A stretch of DNA of 64,000 bases from Porphyra umbilicalis (lineage: Eukaryota > Rhodophyta > Bangiophyceae > Bangiales > Bangiaceae): NCBI GenBank assembly GCA_002049455.2, contig KV918805.1, positions 1 to 64,000 of the forward strand, read 5' to 3'. This document shows, piece by piece, positions 10,685 to 20,573 of this stretch. Numbering within the stretch: position 1 is the first letter of the stretch; each line of letters starts with the position of its first letter. The notes beneath the pieces were generated by a model, which worked only from the letters and a program-made list of their open reading frames with translations, was not told the origin of the DNA and searched no databases. Position numbers and translations under genes: made by a program.

Positions 10685-11157
10685 TGTAGTACTACGCCAG
10701 AGGCGTTGTACTCGTGGCTGTGGGCGCTGGTGCTCGGAAGCCGGGTGGTCGGTGGTGTGTCGCCTTTGTGGCGTGCCACTGCGGCGTGTGAGCGCCTGCG
10801 GCGCACGTGTCTGGGTGAGCTCGTCCGATTGTCCGGTGCTGACAGCGGGGCGTGTCAATCCAGATTGGGTAGTGTTATGCATTGGAGGGAATTATCTGCA
10901 TCGTAGGTATTTGGCAGCGCGGGACCGGGCCAACTAGTGGCCCCGGTCCCCGCGCAGCGGTTTCCGCCCTTTAAGGACGAAGGGCGACGACGGTGGGAGG
11001 CACCGTCGTCGCCGGCAAGTAAACCGTGCCTGTTTGTCTTGGCGTTTCGGTCGGCCTGACTTCCTGGACCTCGAGTCCCATAGCGGGTGACGCACGAGCG
11101 GCTAGGACGGCCGGTACTTCCGTCCTCTCCGAGGTGATCGCGATTCATTGTACTACA
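10685..11157 (+). repeat. 3' LTR, 473 bp
   Basis: Same sequence by eye as 5659-6131, followed directly by the second GGGAG at 11158-11162. Confidence 0.92.
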
Positions 11158-11162
11158 GGGAG

Positions 11163-12269
11163 GCGTATGACCGTGGTGATGAGTATGTTCGTTTGAGTCG
11201 CTCCATGATCGCTGTGGCCGTGCACAAGTTCGTACGCTTTATCATTGCCCGATTTGGCCCCGACTACCTGCGGCCACCCAACGACTCTAAGTTGAACGAG
11301 ATGCTGCGACGCAACGCGGCGCGCGGGATGCCCGGCTGCATCGGGGCGATCGACTGCTCGCACTGGCAATGGCGCGCCTGTCCGACGGCCCTGGCGGGGC
11401 AGTTCCAGAACCGCAAGGGCCGTCGGACGGTCGTGCTCGAGACGGTCTGCGACGAGGACACGTACATGTACCACTTCTACATTGGTTGCGCCGGCAGCCA
11501 GAACGACCTCAACGTACTGAAGTCATCGCCCTTGTACCATGACATTGTCTCGGGGGCTTGGCCGCCCCGTGACAAGCCCTTCAACCTTAACGGTCGCACG
11601 CGGACATTGCTCTACTACCTTGCTGATGGTATCTTTCCTTGTTTCCCCTTCTTTGCTACCCACCACGTTCGGCCCACGACGCGCAAGGAGCTGACCTACA
11701 ACCGACTACAAGAGGCGCTCAGGAAGGACGTCGAGCGTCTCTATGCGGTGCTCTCATGTCGCTTCAACGTCATTCTGCGCCCGGCGCGATTCGAGACCGT
11801 CGCGGCGTTGCGGCGCGCTGGCATGGCCGTCGCCATCCTGCACAGCATGACCGCTAAAGAGCACAAGCACCCGTATCTCTCGCACGAGCGACGCGCGACG
11901 GGCGTGACGGACCAACATGACGACGCCGACAACGAGGTCAACGGCGGGGAGCAAGAGCCGAATGACGGGGCGGCCGCCCATGAAGGGGCGGCCGCCCACG
12001 ACGGGGAGGCGGCCGCCAATGACGGGGCGGCCGCCCTTGACGGGGAGGTGGATGCTGACGGCGTGCTACAGCCGCTGGCCGGAGACGTACCTGCATTGCA
12101 GCTGCTGCCAGGTATGCAAGGGGCAACCAACGCTGAGGGAACGCTGCTGCCCTCGTTGGCGGCGCGTATCCAACCGCTTGATGAAGACGAGCATGAGATG
12201 CTTCAAGATGACCTCATAGAGCATGTCTGGGGTCAGCGCGGTGCGCTGCTGCAGCCGTACGTCGGATGA
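11163..12269 (+). pseudogene. Harbinger transposase A, 3' part (catalytic domain)
   Basis: Continues the reading frame broken at 5658. The catalytic triad is present: Asp in GAIDCSHW (codon 11352), Asp in GSQNDLNV (codon 11505) and Glu in RKDVERLYAV (codon 11733), with spacings of 51 and 76 residues, the same as in elements B and D. An Ala/Asp-rich linker (near 11950-12060) leads to the conserved tail DLIEHVWGQRGALLQPYVG and a TGA at 12267-12269. The domain looks intact, but no full-length protein can be made across the LTR element unless it is spliced out. Confidence 0.92.
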
Positions 12270-12290
12270 GTAGTTGCACGAGTGGCGTAA

Positions 12291-12332
12291 AGGTTATTTT
12301 TCCTCCCGCATTGCGATTTTTTTTTTCCTCAC
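12291..12332 (+). terminator. Paired T-tract 3' element after transposase A
   Basis: Two T tracts, GGTTATTTTTCC and GATTTTTTTTTTCC, begin about 22 bases after the stop codon. The same paired arrangement follows the transposases of B and D and the 3' ends of several minus-strand genes. It may be a 3'-end processing or termination signal. Confidence 0.5.
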
Positions 12333-12443
12333 ACATCTTGTTGTCTTGGCACATGTGTTTTATGTATACTCGGACGATAAGCACGAGTGTGTGGCGTACA
12401 GCAGCCACTCGGTAGGCACTTGCGGCCGCGTGCTTCGCAGAAC

Positions 12444-12677
12444 ACACCCACCACACTTGATGGCACGGAAAAGGAGATGACAGTAGAGTACATACAGGAA
12501 CACGAGCGTCATGCTCAGTAAAAAGCAGACGGCAACCTATCACACATAGCACAGAGGCACACACCCACCACACTTGATAGCACGCAAAAGGAGATGACAG
12601 TAGAGTACATACAAGAACACGAGCGTCATGCTAAAGAAAACGCAGACGGTAACCTATCACACATAGCACAGAGGCAA
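12444..12677. repeat. 117-bp direct tandem duplication
   Basis: ACACCCACCACACTTGAT starts both units (12444 and 12561). Both continue through GGAGATGACAGTAGAGTACA and ATCACACATAGCACAGAGGC with few changes. It lies between transposase A and the 3' end of the minus-strand gene at 12685-13614. Confidence 0.85.
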
Positions 12678-12684
12678 CGTCGAT

Positions 12685-13614
12685 TCAGCGACGGCGACGT
12701 CGACGGCGGATGATGCGGCGCGGGAGCGCCTGTGGTGTGCTGGTGGTCCGCACCAGGGGGGGGGGACGCTCTAGTGAGCGCGTCATGCGGCGGCCAGAGG
12801 CCGCAGCTGTCTGCACGGAATCCTGCCACGCGTCTGCAACAGACGCGGAGAAAACGCGGCGAGGACGCGGGTCATCGTCGTCAGACGACGACCCCCCAGA
12901 GGATGACACGTCACAGGACGACGAGGAGGCCGCCCCGGGGTCTGCGGCGGCCGCCCTTGTGCCCTCGCCCTTGAGCTCAGAGCTCGCGGCCTCCGCGGGC
13001 TCAGAGTCCGTTGACTCCGTTGAGTCCGACGAGGCGGCCGGCGCGGCGGCGGCCGCCAATCGGGCGGCCGCCCATGGGATGGCCGCCGACGAGGTGGTAT
13101 CGTCGGCGGCCATCGCTTCGGTCGACATCGACATGCCGGCCGCCGACGAGGTCGCCGCCGACGTGGCGGCCGCCAACGGAATAGCAGGCTCGACGGCGGC
13201 CGCCGGCGGGGTGGCCGTCGACGGGGTGGCCACCGACGGGGTGGCCGCCGACGGGTTGGCCGCAGATGGGGTGGCAGCGTCTGCGGCCATGACGTCGGAT
13301 GGCACCGATAGGCCGGCCGCCGACGTGGCGGCCGCCATCGGGGTCTCTGGCGCGGCGGCAGCCGCCGATAAGGCGGCCGGCAGCGCGGCGGCCGCCGACG
13401 AGGCGGCCGGCGCTGCGGCGACCGCCGACGGGGCGGCCGCCGATAAGGCGGCCGGCGCCGCGGCGGCTGGCAGCGCGGCGGCCGCCGACGAGGCGGCCGG
13501 CGCCGCGGCGACCGCCGACGGAGCGGCCACCGACGGGGCAGCCGCCGACAGGGCGGGCGCCGACGGGGCGGGCGCCGACGGGGCGGCCGCCGACGGGGCG
13601 GCCTCGTCATCCAT
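12685..13614 (-). CDS. Ala/Ser-rich protein with basic C terminus, element A
   Basis: A 309-residue frame starts at an ATG in a good Kozak context (GCCATGG, 13614). Residues 1-200 are mostly Ala with Ser, Pro and Thr. They are followed by an acidic Ser/Asp patch (GGSSSDDDDPRPRR) and a basic end, ALPRRIIRRRRRRR. Basic tails of this kind suit nuclear localisation or nucleic-acid binding, but no domain is recognised. It sits between transposase and Myb gene. The opposite strand is open over almost the whole length (12710-13621) because GGCGGCCGCC palindromes have no stops; I prefer the minus strand for its start context and structured C terminus. Confidence 0.5.
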   Translation of the reverse strand: MDDEAAPSAAAPSAPAPSAPALSAAAPSVAAPSAVAAAPAASSAAAALPAAAAPAALSAAAPSAVAAAPAASSAAAALPAALSAAAAAPETPMAAATSAAGLSVPSDVMAADAATPSAANPSAATPSVATPSTATPPAAAVEPAIPLAAATSAATSSAAGMSMSTEAMAADDTTSSAAIPWAAARLAAAAAPAASSDSTESTDSEPAEAASSELKGEGTRAAAADPGAASSSSCDVSSSGGSSSDDDDPRPRRVFSASVADAWQDSVQTAAASGRRMTRSLERPPPLVRTTSTPQALPRRIIRRRRRRR

Positions 13615-14160
13615 GGCGTGAGTGGGGTGGTGGTGCGTCATCGTTGGCATCGAGAGCGCACACGCGAAGGCGCTGGAGTCGCAAGACTGTGCAGGGGATG
13701 AGGGTGTGGCTCGCTTGGAGAGGCTCGAGGGATGAGTTGGCCCGTGACGTCTTAGCAGCCCGAGCAAGTCGGCTCGCGTTCGGGGTGCGTCACGAGAAAA
13801 TCTCGTATAATCTCATTCTCGAGAAGCTGGATATAAGTACGAAATGTGTCAATTTCATGGCTTCGAAGTCGGCGTATCGTGCTTTTCGGGCTGTCATTCG
13901 GAATGAGATTGCGTTGTGGTGGGCGACGGACAGGTGCGGACTCACACTTGCGCTGTGCGCGATGACGCGCTCCCAGTATATTTGCTTTCCTCTTGCGCTG
14001 CTTGCATGTGCATGCGCCACGCTACCAAAGTCTCTCATGCACGCCATGGCCGGCAGTCGCATGGCACTGCTGTGCACCGCAGAGCAGGGGTCGGGGCGAA
14101 AAGAAGAACAAGACGGCGAATGCTCCGATGCAGCAATCACGGCGATGGACGCCCATGTCG
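13615..14160. other. No gene recognised (element A interior)
   Basis: Intergenic stretch between two minus-strand genes. No supported feature. Confidence 0.4.
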
Positions 14161-14176
14161 AGGAAAAAAAACCTTT
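14161..14176 (-). terminator. T-tract 3' element after Myb gene A
   Basis: On the minus strand GGTTTTTTTTCCT lies about 26 bases after the stop at 14202. It matches the GG-T8-CC form found after other element genes, here as a single tract. Confidence 0.4.
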
Positions 14177-14201
14177 CCAGCTCAGTACATGCTATGCTAC
14201 C

Positions 14202-16863
14202 CTACCGTGGCCTCACGACGAGAAGACACGCAAACACACGCATAGAGAAATGCAAACAAGGCAAACAGGACCGCACGCATAAACCAAAGCACAAACATAC
14301 ATGCAAAGAGACACACAACAGTGCAAGGCACGAGAAGAATGAGGCCGCAGAACAAACAGCAACCCTGACCGTGTCAGTGACCTCGTCAAAAGCGCACGTC
14401 CACGCTCTCTTTAGAGCTCGAGCAGGAGCGCGCGGCCCCTCGGGGGGCAGGGGAGGGCGGCGGCCAGTCACACAGGCGCGGAAACGCTGAGGGCGGGGGG
14501 GGGACGGCGGCGGCGTACCGAGGCAGAGCGTGTCCTCCTCGCGGTTCTCTTCCTCCTTCTCCTCCCCCGCGGCCTCAGCGTCGTACAACTCTTGGTCCGC
14601 GGCCTCGAGGTCGGCGTCCCAGTCTCGGGCACCGTCCGCGACAGTCCGCGCCGCGGTTGGCAGCGCCGTGGGCGCGGTGGCCATGGTGGACGCTCTCGCC
14701 GTCGTGTTGGACGTGTGGCCGTCGCCCGCGGTGCCCGCAGGTGACGCGACCGGCGTCGCGGACGCAGGAGAGGTCGCGGCGCCGTGGGCCGCTGCGGCTG
14801 CTCTCTTGAGGGTGGCGTCGATGTTCTTGAACATAGACGTCGTTCGCCTCTCCTCCTCCAGGCCGCCCGCTTGGTCTTCATCGTAGCACTTGCCCGTGCG
14901 GAGCGCCGGGTAGACGACCGCGGCAGCGGTGGGCTGCAAGGCGTGTCGTCGTCATCCTCACGACGGCTTTCTCCCGCGCGGGGGCCGTCCTTGCGGCCGC
15001 CGCCGTCGCGGCCGCCGTTGAGGCGGCCACGCTGCAGGCCGTTGTGCACACCGCCGTGGACGCCGGGCCCGACGACGCGTTCGACCAGCGTGTTACTCAC
15101 GAGCTCCTCGTCTTCGAGAAGCTCGACGACGTCGAGGACGTCGTCGACATTCGCTGCGGCCGGTGCCAAAGCAACACGTCCGCCACCGTCGGCGGCCGCG
15201 GACATCTGGGTGGCGGCCGCCGTGGCGGCCGCCGCCTTGCCGGCGTCCGCCGCCGCCTGAGTGGCGGCCGCCGTGGCGGCCGCTGCCTCGGCAGCATCTG
15301 CGGCCGCCTTAGTGGCGGCCGAATTGGCGGCCGCCGCCTTCGCAGCGTCTGTAGCCTTGTGGGTGGCGGCCGCTTTGGCGGTTGCCGCCTTGATGGCGTC
15401 CGCCGCCGCGTGCTGGCGCACGAGCGCCACGCGCCTTTCCGCGTGGCGGCGCTGAGCCGTAGCGTGCGCGAGGTACTCTGCTGCGTCAACTGGCTCCTTG
15501 GCCGCAGCGGCGGCGACCGCCGCGGCTCGGCGCCGGTGCGTATCGACGTCGGCACGGGCCTCGTGGGCACCAGGGCGACGGCGCGCGGCCGGCTCCGCAG
15601 AGGCAGCTGCTCGCTCCGCGACGGCCTCTGCCGTGTCTTTGACGTGTTCGGGGTGTGCCCCCATGTCGGCGGTGTCCAGGCGCTCGATGCGATGGTACCG
15701 GACGCCGTGGCGGCGGCGCACGCAAGCGCAGACGGAGCTGAGACTGCCGCTGGCTCCAGTGCGGCCGTCGCGGCCACCTCAGCGGCCGCAACGGCCGCTG
15801 TAGACGTCAATGCGGCCGTCGAGGACGCTGCTCTTATCGCCAAGGGCGCCGCGTGTGCCGCGCCGCCAACCCAAGCAGACGTTGGGAGGATGGCCGCGAG
15901 CCCTCCCTCTTCGGCCAGCCGCGCGTCCAGCTGCCTCGCCCAGTAGGCCTTACCGTGCGGCGTGTCGGGCACGTGTGGCATCGACCAAAACTCCACAGCG
16001 TGCTTACATTTCGCCAGGTCGTTGCGCTCAGCCGAAGACTTGGCCAAAGAGTTGAGCGCGGCTGTGTGCGCCGCCGACTCGCGCTCGAGGGAGACGTCGG
16101 AGCGAAAGGCCGCCTTGGCGGCCTTTGTCCCCATCGGTCGCTCCAATGCGCCGGTAGCACGGCGCTTGTTCGGCGTCGTGGACACTTCGTCATCGTCCGA
16201 CTCGTCCGAGTCCTTGCTTGCGTCACCAAAAACGCTGTAGCCCGTCAACTTGAGGTGCTCCATAGCAGCATCGATGCTAAACTTGGGGTTGGCGCGGAGA
16301 AGGCGCCAGCAGTGCAAATAGTCGCACTTGATGGCCGCCGCCTCGCGGCGGATTCCTTGGTAGGGCCCCTTGTCATTGTACAGAGCAACTGCGGCCATGT
16401 CCAGGTCCTCCTCAGTCAGCGAGCCTGTCAGTTGGCGCTTGACGGCAGAGATGCGACACGCGTTTAGACGATGCGTCGCGTTGGATATGTCGTAGCGGAA
16501 CGTCCGCTCCATGACTCGGTCGCTCCGCTGCAGGCGCTTCTCCAACTGGGGCAGACGCGCCTCGATCATGGCGACCCGGCTGTTGTCCACCATCGCGTTC
16601 CAGAACGTCGTGTTCGTCTGGTTCGTCCCGAGGACCGGGTCCACCGTCGTCGTGAGCCAGCCCTTGCAGAGCCACAAGCGCTCTTCGTCCGACCACGCCA
16701 CGCCGCGCCCCGCCTTCTTCTTGGCCACCGGTGGCGCCGCCGCAACAGAACTCGCAGCCCGTCTGTCGGCAGCTGTCACCGGTGGCGACGGACTCGACAC
16801 CACGGGCGCCGCCAGAGCACGCGCGGCACCCTCCGCGGCCGCCTGCGCAGGCGTCACCGTCAT
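14202..16863 (-). CDS. Harbinger Myb/SANT-like partner protein, element A
   Basis: The ATG at 16863 is one candidate start (another is at 16917). About 45 residues later comes the Myb/SANT-like core, GRGVAWSDEERLWLCKGWL and DPVLGTNQ, then a helical region and LERPMGTKAAKA, as in NAM-associated or 'GST T3-like' plant Harbinger partners. A conserved end HGKAYWARQLDARL follows near 15940. Family role: DNA binding at element ends and support of transposase. Downstream the Ala-rich coiled region is in another frame (15721 to 15101), so a frameshift or small intron is needed near 15720-15800. A consensus intron (14934-15100) then leads to a last exon ending at 14202. Likely degenerate, like the rest of A. 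Confidence 0.7.
14934..15100 (-). other. Predicted intron in Myb gene A
   Basis: On the minus strand the donor GAGCTC|GTGAGTAAC and the acceptor CCTTGCAG|CCC bound 167 bp. Both exon ends are in phase 0 and join an acidic coil (ELLEDEEL) to PTAAAVVYPALRTGK. GTGAGT is a full consensus donor. Confidence 0.55.
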
Positions 16864-16967
16864 TTTGGCGGCCGCCGACGAATCGCCTCCCACCACCGCG
16901 CCAGTGGCGGCCGCCATTGGTGCGGTGGCCGCCGCTCGTACGCCGGCGAAAGCGGCCGCCGAGGCAC

Positions 16968-18007
16968 CTACTGCGGCGCTGGAGACCGGTCGCGCGAGGG
17001 AGCCCGGTGCTCCCGCCTCGCCTCGTCCGGAAAGACGTCCTCTTCCTCCTCCTTCAGGACGTCGTCGTTCTCTTGGTCTTCCTCCGACGGCGGCAGCGGC
17101 TCCGGCGTGTAGAAGACTTGGTTCGGCACGTAGGGCTTGATTGGCCACGTAGGCACGCGAATCTCCATCGGCAGACCCGCCGCGGTCCGAGTGTGAAGGA
17201 TAGGTTGATTGAGTAAAGGCATGTTCAACGGTCCCCGCTGCCCCGGTGTCGTCGGCCGCAGCCATTCGGGCGTGGGCGGCCGCGGCGGATCCGGTCGCCG
17301 GCGCCTCGTCCGCGTCGGCGGGGACTCCCGCGTCGGCGAAGACGTCTGCGGCCGCACCCACGACGGCGTTTTCGGCCGCCCGCGAAGCGAAGGCGGCCAA
17401 TGGGGCGCCGGCGTCAGCGGCAGCCCGCGAGGGGAAGGCGGCCGCTGGAGCGCCGGCGTCTGCGGCAGCCCGTGAGGCGAAGGCGGCCGCTGAAGCGCCG
17501 GCGTCTGCGGCAGCTCGCGAGGCGGCGAAGGCGACCGCTGGGGCGCCGGCATCCGCGGCCGCCCGCGATGCGAAGGCGGCCGCTCGAGCACCGGCGTCTG
17601 CGGCCGCCTGCCAGGCGATGGCGGCGGCTCGGGCGCCATCGTCTGCGGCCGACCGGGAGACGACGGCGGCCGCTCGGGCGCTGGCGGCTGCGGCGGCGCG
17701 CGAGAGGGGGGCGGATGCCGCTGCGTCGTCGGCGTAAGCGCCCGCCGGCGAAGTGGCGATGGCGGCCGCTCGAGCCCCGGCGACAGCGGCGGCGCCAGAT
17801 GAGGAGACAGCGGCCGCTGCGGCGGCCGCAGCTCCGGGGGCTCCAGCAACGTACGCGTCTCGAGAGGGGGAAGATCCGCTTGCAACGGTTGCGACGGCTG
17901 CGAGGGAGAGCATGGCAAGGGACTTAAAAAGGGGGAGGGTACCCCGTACGGCACGCCGGGAGGATAGGAAACGGGGGGGGGTTGGCTTACGGGGAGTGGT
18001 ACAGTGA
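16968..18007 (-). CDS. Pro-rich region of CPCPW protein, element A
   Basis: A long minus-strand frame rich in PPSPRGLPQTPAPQRPP-type repeats ends in an acidic tail (SEEDQENDDVLKEEEEDVF) and a stop at 16968. Element D carries the same kind of Pro-rich repeat in frame behind its CPCPW module. In A the module (18008-18385) is in a different frame, separated by a TAA at 18008, so a one-base lesion or a short intron lies near 18000. The Myb frame is also open across this region, in -1 register. Confidence 0.5.
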
Positions 18008-18385
18008 TTACGGGAAGAGGTACGGCTGGCCGGGGTGGTAAGTCAAAGGCGGCGCACCGGGCGGCCACAGCAGCGGCTGCTGCGGCTGCCCTGGCGGCGG
18101 CGCCGGCGGCAGCTGCTGCAATGGCGGCGGCTGCGACGCCGCGCTCGACGCGCGTGTTGTAGAGCGCGCCGCCCACGGGCACGGGCATGTGGCCGGGCAC
18201 AGGGGGTGGTCTGGTCCGATTTCTCTCGCGCGGCGACACATCGTGCAAAGTTGCGGCAGCCCCCGTCGCCGCTCCGTCTTGCTGATACGCGACGACAGTG
18301 GCTGGCGCGGCGGTGGGGGCGGGGGAGGCGTTGGCGGGGGCGGGGGAGTTGGCGGTGGCGGCGTCCCGCCGCCAAACGTTGCCAT
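18008..18385 (-). CDS. CPCPW-module protein, element A (truncated frame)
   Basis: A 125-residue frame from the ATG at 18385. A Pro-rich start is followed by ISKTERRRGLPQLCTMCRR and DHPLCPATCPCPWAAR. Cys47, Cys50, Cys63, Cys67 and Cys69 form C-x2-C-x12-C-x3-C-P-C-P-W, which looks like a small zinc-binding ribbon. The same module is in elements B (twice) and D. No family name comes to mind. The frame ends early at 18008, while the expected Pro-rich continuation is open in the neighbouring frame, so this copy is probably damaged. It lies directly upstream of the Myb gene on the same strand. Confidence 0.65.
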   Translation of the reverse strand: MATFGGGTPPPPTPPPPPTPPPPPPPRQPLSSRISKTERRRGLPQLCTMCRRAREIGPDHPLCPATCPCPWAARSTTRASSAASQPPPLQQLPPAPPPGQPQQPLLWPPGAPPLTYHPGQPYLFP

Positions 18386-20482
18386 CACCGCTCAGGGCCG
18401 CGTTCGACCCACACAACCGGTCCGGGGGAGGGGTCACCATATGCGGCAAGGGCGTACAGGTGTGAAGGGTGTACAGGTACGGTGCGCGCGCGTGTGTTAG
18501 CAGGCCTGCCGGTGGGTGCCAGGGTGTCGGGACGGGGGCGGGTGGGGGGGGGGAACGACGGGGTGGCCGTCCGCGGTGAGATCAGCCACAGGTTCGTATC
18601 GGGATGGGATGGCACCATCCAATCTCGACCCCAAAAGAGTCTGAACCGCGCAGCGAGCGTGTCGGGGAGCCAGACGTCACGCAACCGTTCGAGGCGCCCC
18701 ACGACGCCGGTGGATGTCAAGGTCGCGGGGTTCGCCCTCATGAGAGCACGTTGCACGCGCCCCCGCCCTCTGCAGGGGCGGCTGCGTCAGCACCGCCCGC
18801 CTCCCAAACCACCACCACACAGAGCACGCCACCCCACCCACGTGCTCGCCAGACACAGCTCCGTGCGAGTGGTGTCTCAAAAGGGCCTGCCAAACAGGGG
18901 GCCTGCTGCCGTGGCTCCTACGCGCCGGGCGCCATCCGCAATTTCCGCTCCCCGGGACAGTGTCCGTCGCCCATCCCAGAAACAGGCACAAAGCAGTCCT
19001 CCCGGTCGTTGGAGGGCCGTCAGCGAGGCATTTTCATTGGCCCGATACGTGCCACCTGAAGATTTCTTTCTGTAAACACGCATCTGAAAATCTCGACTGC
19101 GACGGCGTTCACCTTGACAGCCGCGATCATCCAATGAATAGTCGCTACGGTCAAGTCTGACGCACATCATTGATGCAAGGACGCTCCCGCCCCATCGGCA
19201 GGTGATGCCATTGAAGCGCTGGCTGCCTGCCACCTGGCGCGCGGCGCGCTCATCACATTGCGGCCTGTCAGCGGAGCACAGATGCTGATCCTCACATCGG
19301 GGGGGGCATCTCGAGTCGAAAATCTGCCGCGTGTCGAGGCTGCTGTGCTTTCCCAAACGTCGCGTCGACGGCCACCGCCACACTTCTCATGTGGTGCTCC
19401 CCAGATGCTCGCTTTCACCGAGTTCCTCGCGCTGCTCAGTGGTCAGAGAGACGACACTCGGCGGTTCCCCAATTCTGATTCGAGCCCACGGACAGAAGTC
19501 AAGTCGCCGCCGCGGCCTGGATGCTGCTGAGTCACTCTCAAAACGGGGGCCACGAACACGGAAATATGCACCTGTCCTCGCTGTCATGAATGCTAAGACG
19601 CCAACGCGTCAGCAGTAGCTCTGTTTCTGGGCGTTGTCCCTGGGACAACGCCGCCGACAGGCGCCAGGCAAGTCCACTCAGTCGGCACCACCGCATGCCA
19701 CGCGGCTGCTCGCAGGCAACACCCCAGACGCAGCCGCCGCCGCACGCGCGACGCGGACTCCTCATGAAAGGACGTCATTGGCTGCTCCTGAGTCGCCTTC
19801 ACGTGCGCGTGAATGTGATTGGCGCGAGAAGGCGATTCGCGCGAGATAGGATGTTAGCCTTTTTGACACTCCTGACGGGGCGCCCCTGACGCGCATACAA
19901 GCGCCTGCCACTGACGGGCGCCACCGCCGCGCAGCGGCCCGCGCATTGGAACACCGCTAGCACCACAGGCACGCGGCCACCACGACACATGCACACCCCC
20001 CAAAGGCCGCGCAGAGAGCTGTCTTAAGTGTCGCATCACTGTGACGGGGGCCAGGGAGGTGTGAGCCCGCGCATGGTGCTGCCGCGACCGGCGGCGGCGC
20101 TGACAGAGGTGTGCCTACGGCGCCACCGACGCGCGGCAGGCGCGCGCGCAGGTCCGAGGCCCCGCGGGAAACGTGCCACTGCCACCACCGCCACGCGCAC
20201 CGCGTCCACAGCTCACCGGAGCTGCACCGGCCGCCGCCGGTCGACCCTGGGACCCGACTCCCAGCGCCGACGATGCCGCGGGTGGAGCCATGCCTGGTCC
20301 CCGCGCGGCGGTGCGGTGCCCTCGAGGCGCCGCCAGTGCGCGAGCCTGCGCGCGCTGACCCCGTTGGGTAGCGCGAATTGCGTCGCCTTATCGCCCGCCG
20401 TGGTTGGCACCAGCGGGGGTGCGTGGCGGACGACCAGAGACTGAGCTCGGCACCCCATGCCCCCATACCCAGGCAAGCAAAT
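18386..20482. other. No gene recognised (element A interior)
   Basis: Intergenic DNA between the CPCPW gene and the fourth gene. Open frames here are short and show no family features. A 23-bp palindrome lies at 19630-19652. Confidence 0.4.
19630..19652. repeat. 23-bp palindrome
   Basis: GGCGTTGTCCC, a single T, then GGGACAACGCC: perfect 11-bp arms. Function unknown. Confidence 0.6.
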
Positions 20483-20518
20483 GAGGAAAAAAACCTTCGA
20501 GGAAGGGAAAAAAAACCT
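20483..20518 (-). terminator. Paired T-tract 3' element after fourth gene of A
   Basis: On the minus strand GGTTTTTTTTCCC, a short GC spacer, then GGTTTTTTTCC, about 55 bases after the stop at 20574. It matches the paired tracts after transposases B and D, which supports a real 3' end on this strand. Confidence 0.5.
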
Positions 20519-20573
20519 CTTTGTTGCACCACGTACGTGCTCTACATACGTACATATAGACAGCTACAGAAAA

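Larger units (their letters stand above)
5659..11157 (+). mobile_element. Young non-autonomous LTR retrotransposon, 5.5 kb
   Basis: Two 473-bp direct repeats (5659-6131 and 10685-11157), read as identical by eye, begin TGTAGTAC and end GTACTACA. They are flanked by GGGAG on both sides. A primer-binding site follows the 5' LTR and a polypurine tract precedes the 3' LTR. The 4.55-kb interior has no recognisable protease, reverse transcriptase, RNase H or integrase, so this is a LARD-like element moved in trans. Identical LTRs argue for very recent insertion. A short plus-strand frame from the ATG at 6324 to about 6713 could be a gag remnant, but I cannot support that from motifs. Confidence 0.9.

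Noticed and set aside
8925..10906. Very long open frames on both strands through the 335-bp array
   Set aside because: They repeat with the DNA period, encode only Arg/Ala/Pro low-complexity sequence, exist on both strands and cross into the LTR; no domain is visible.
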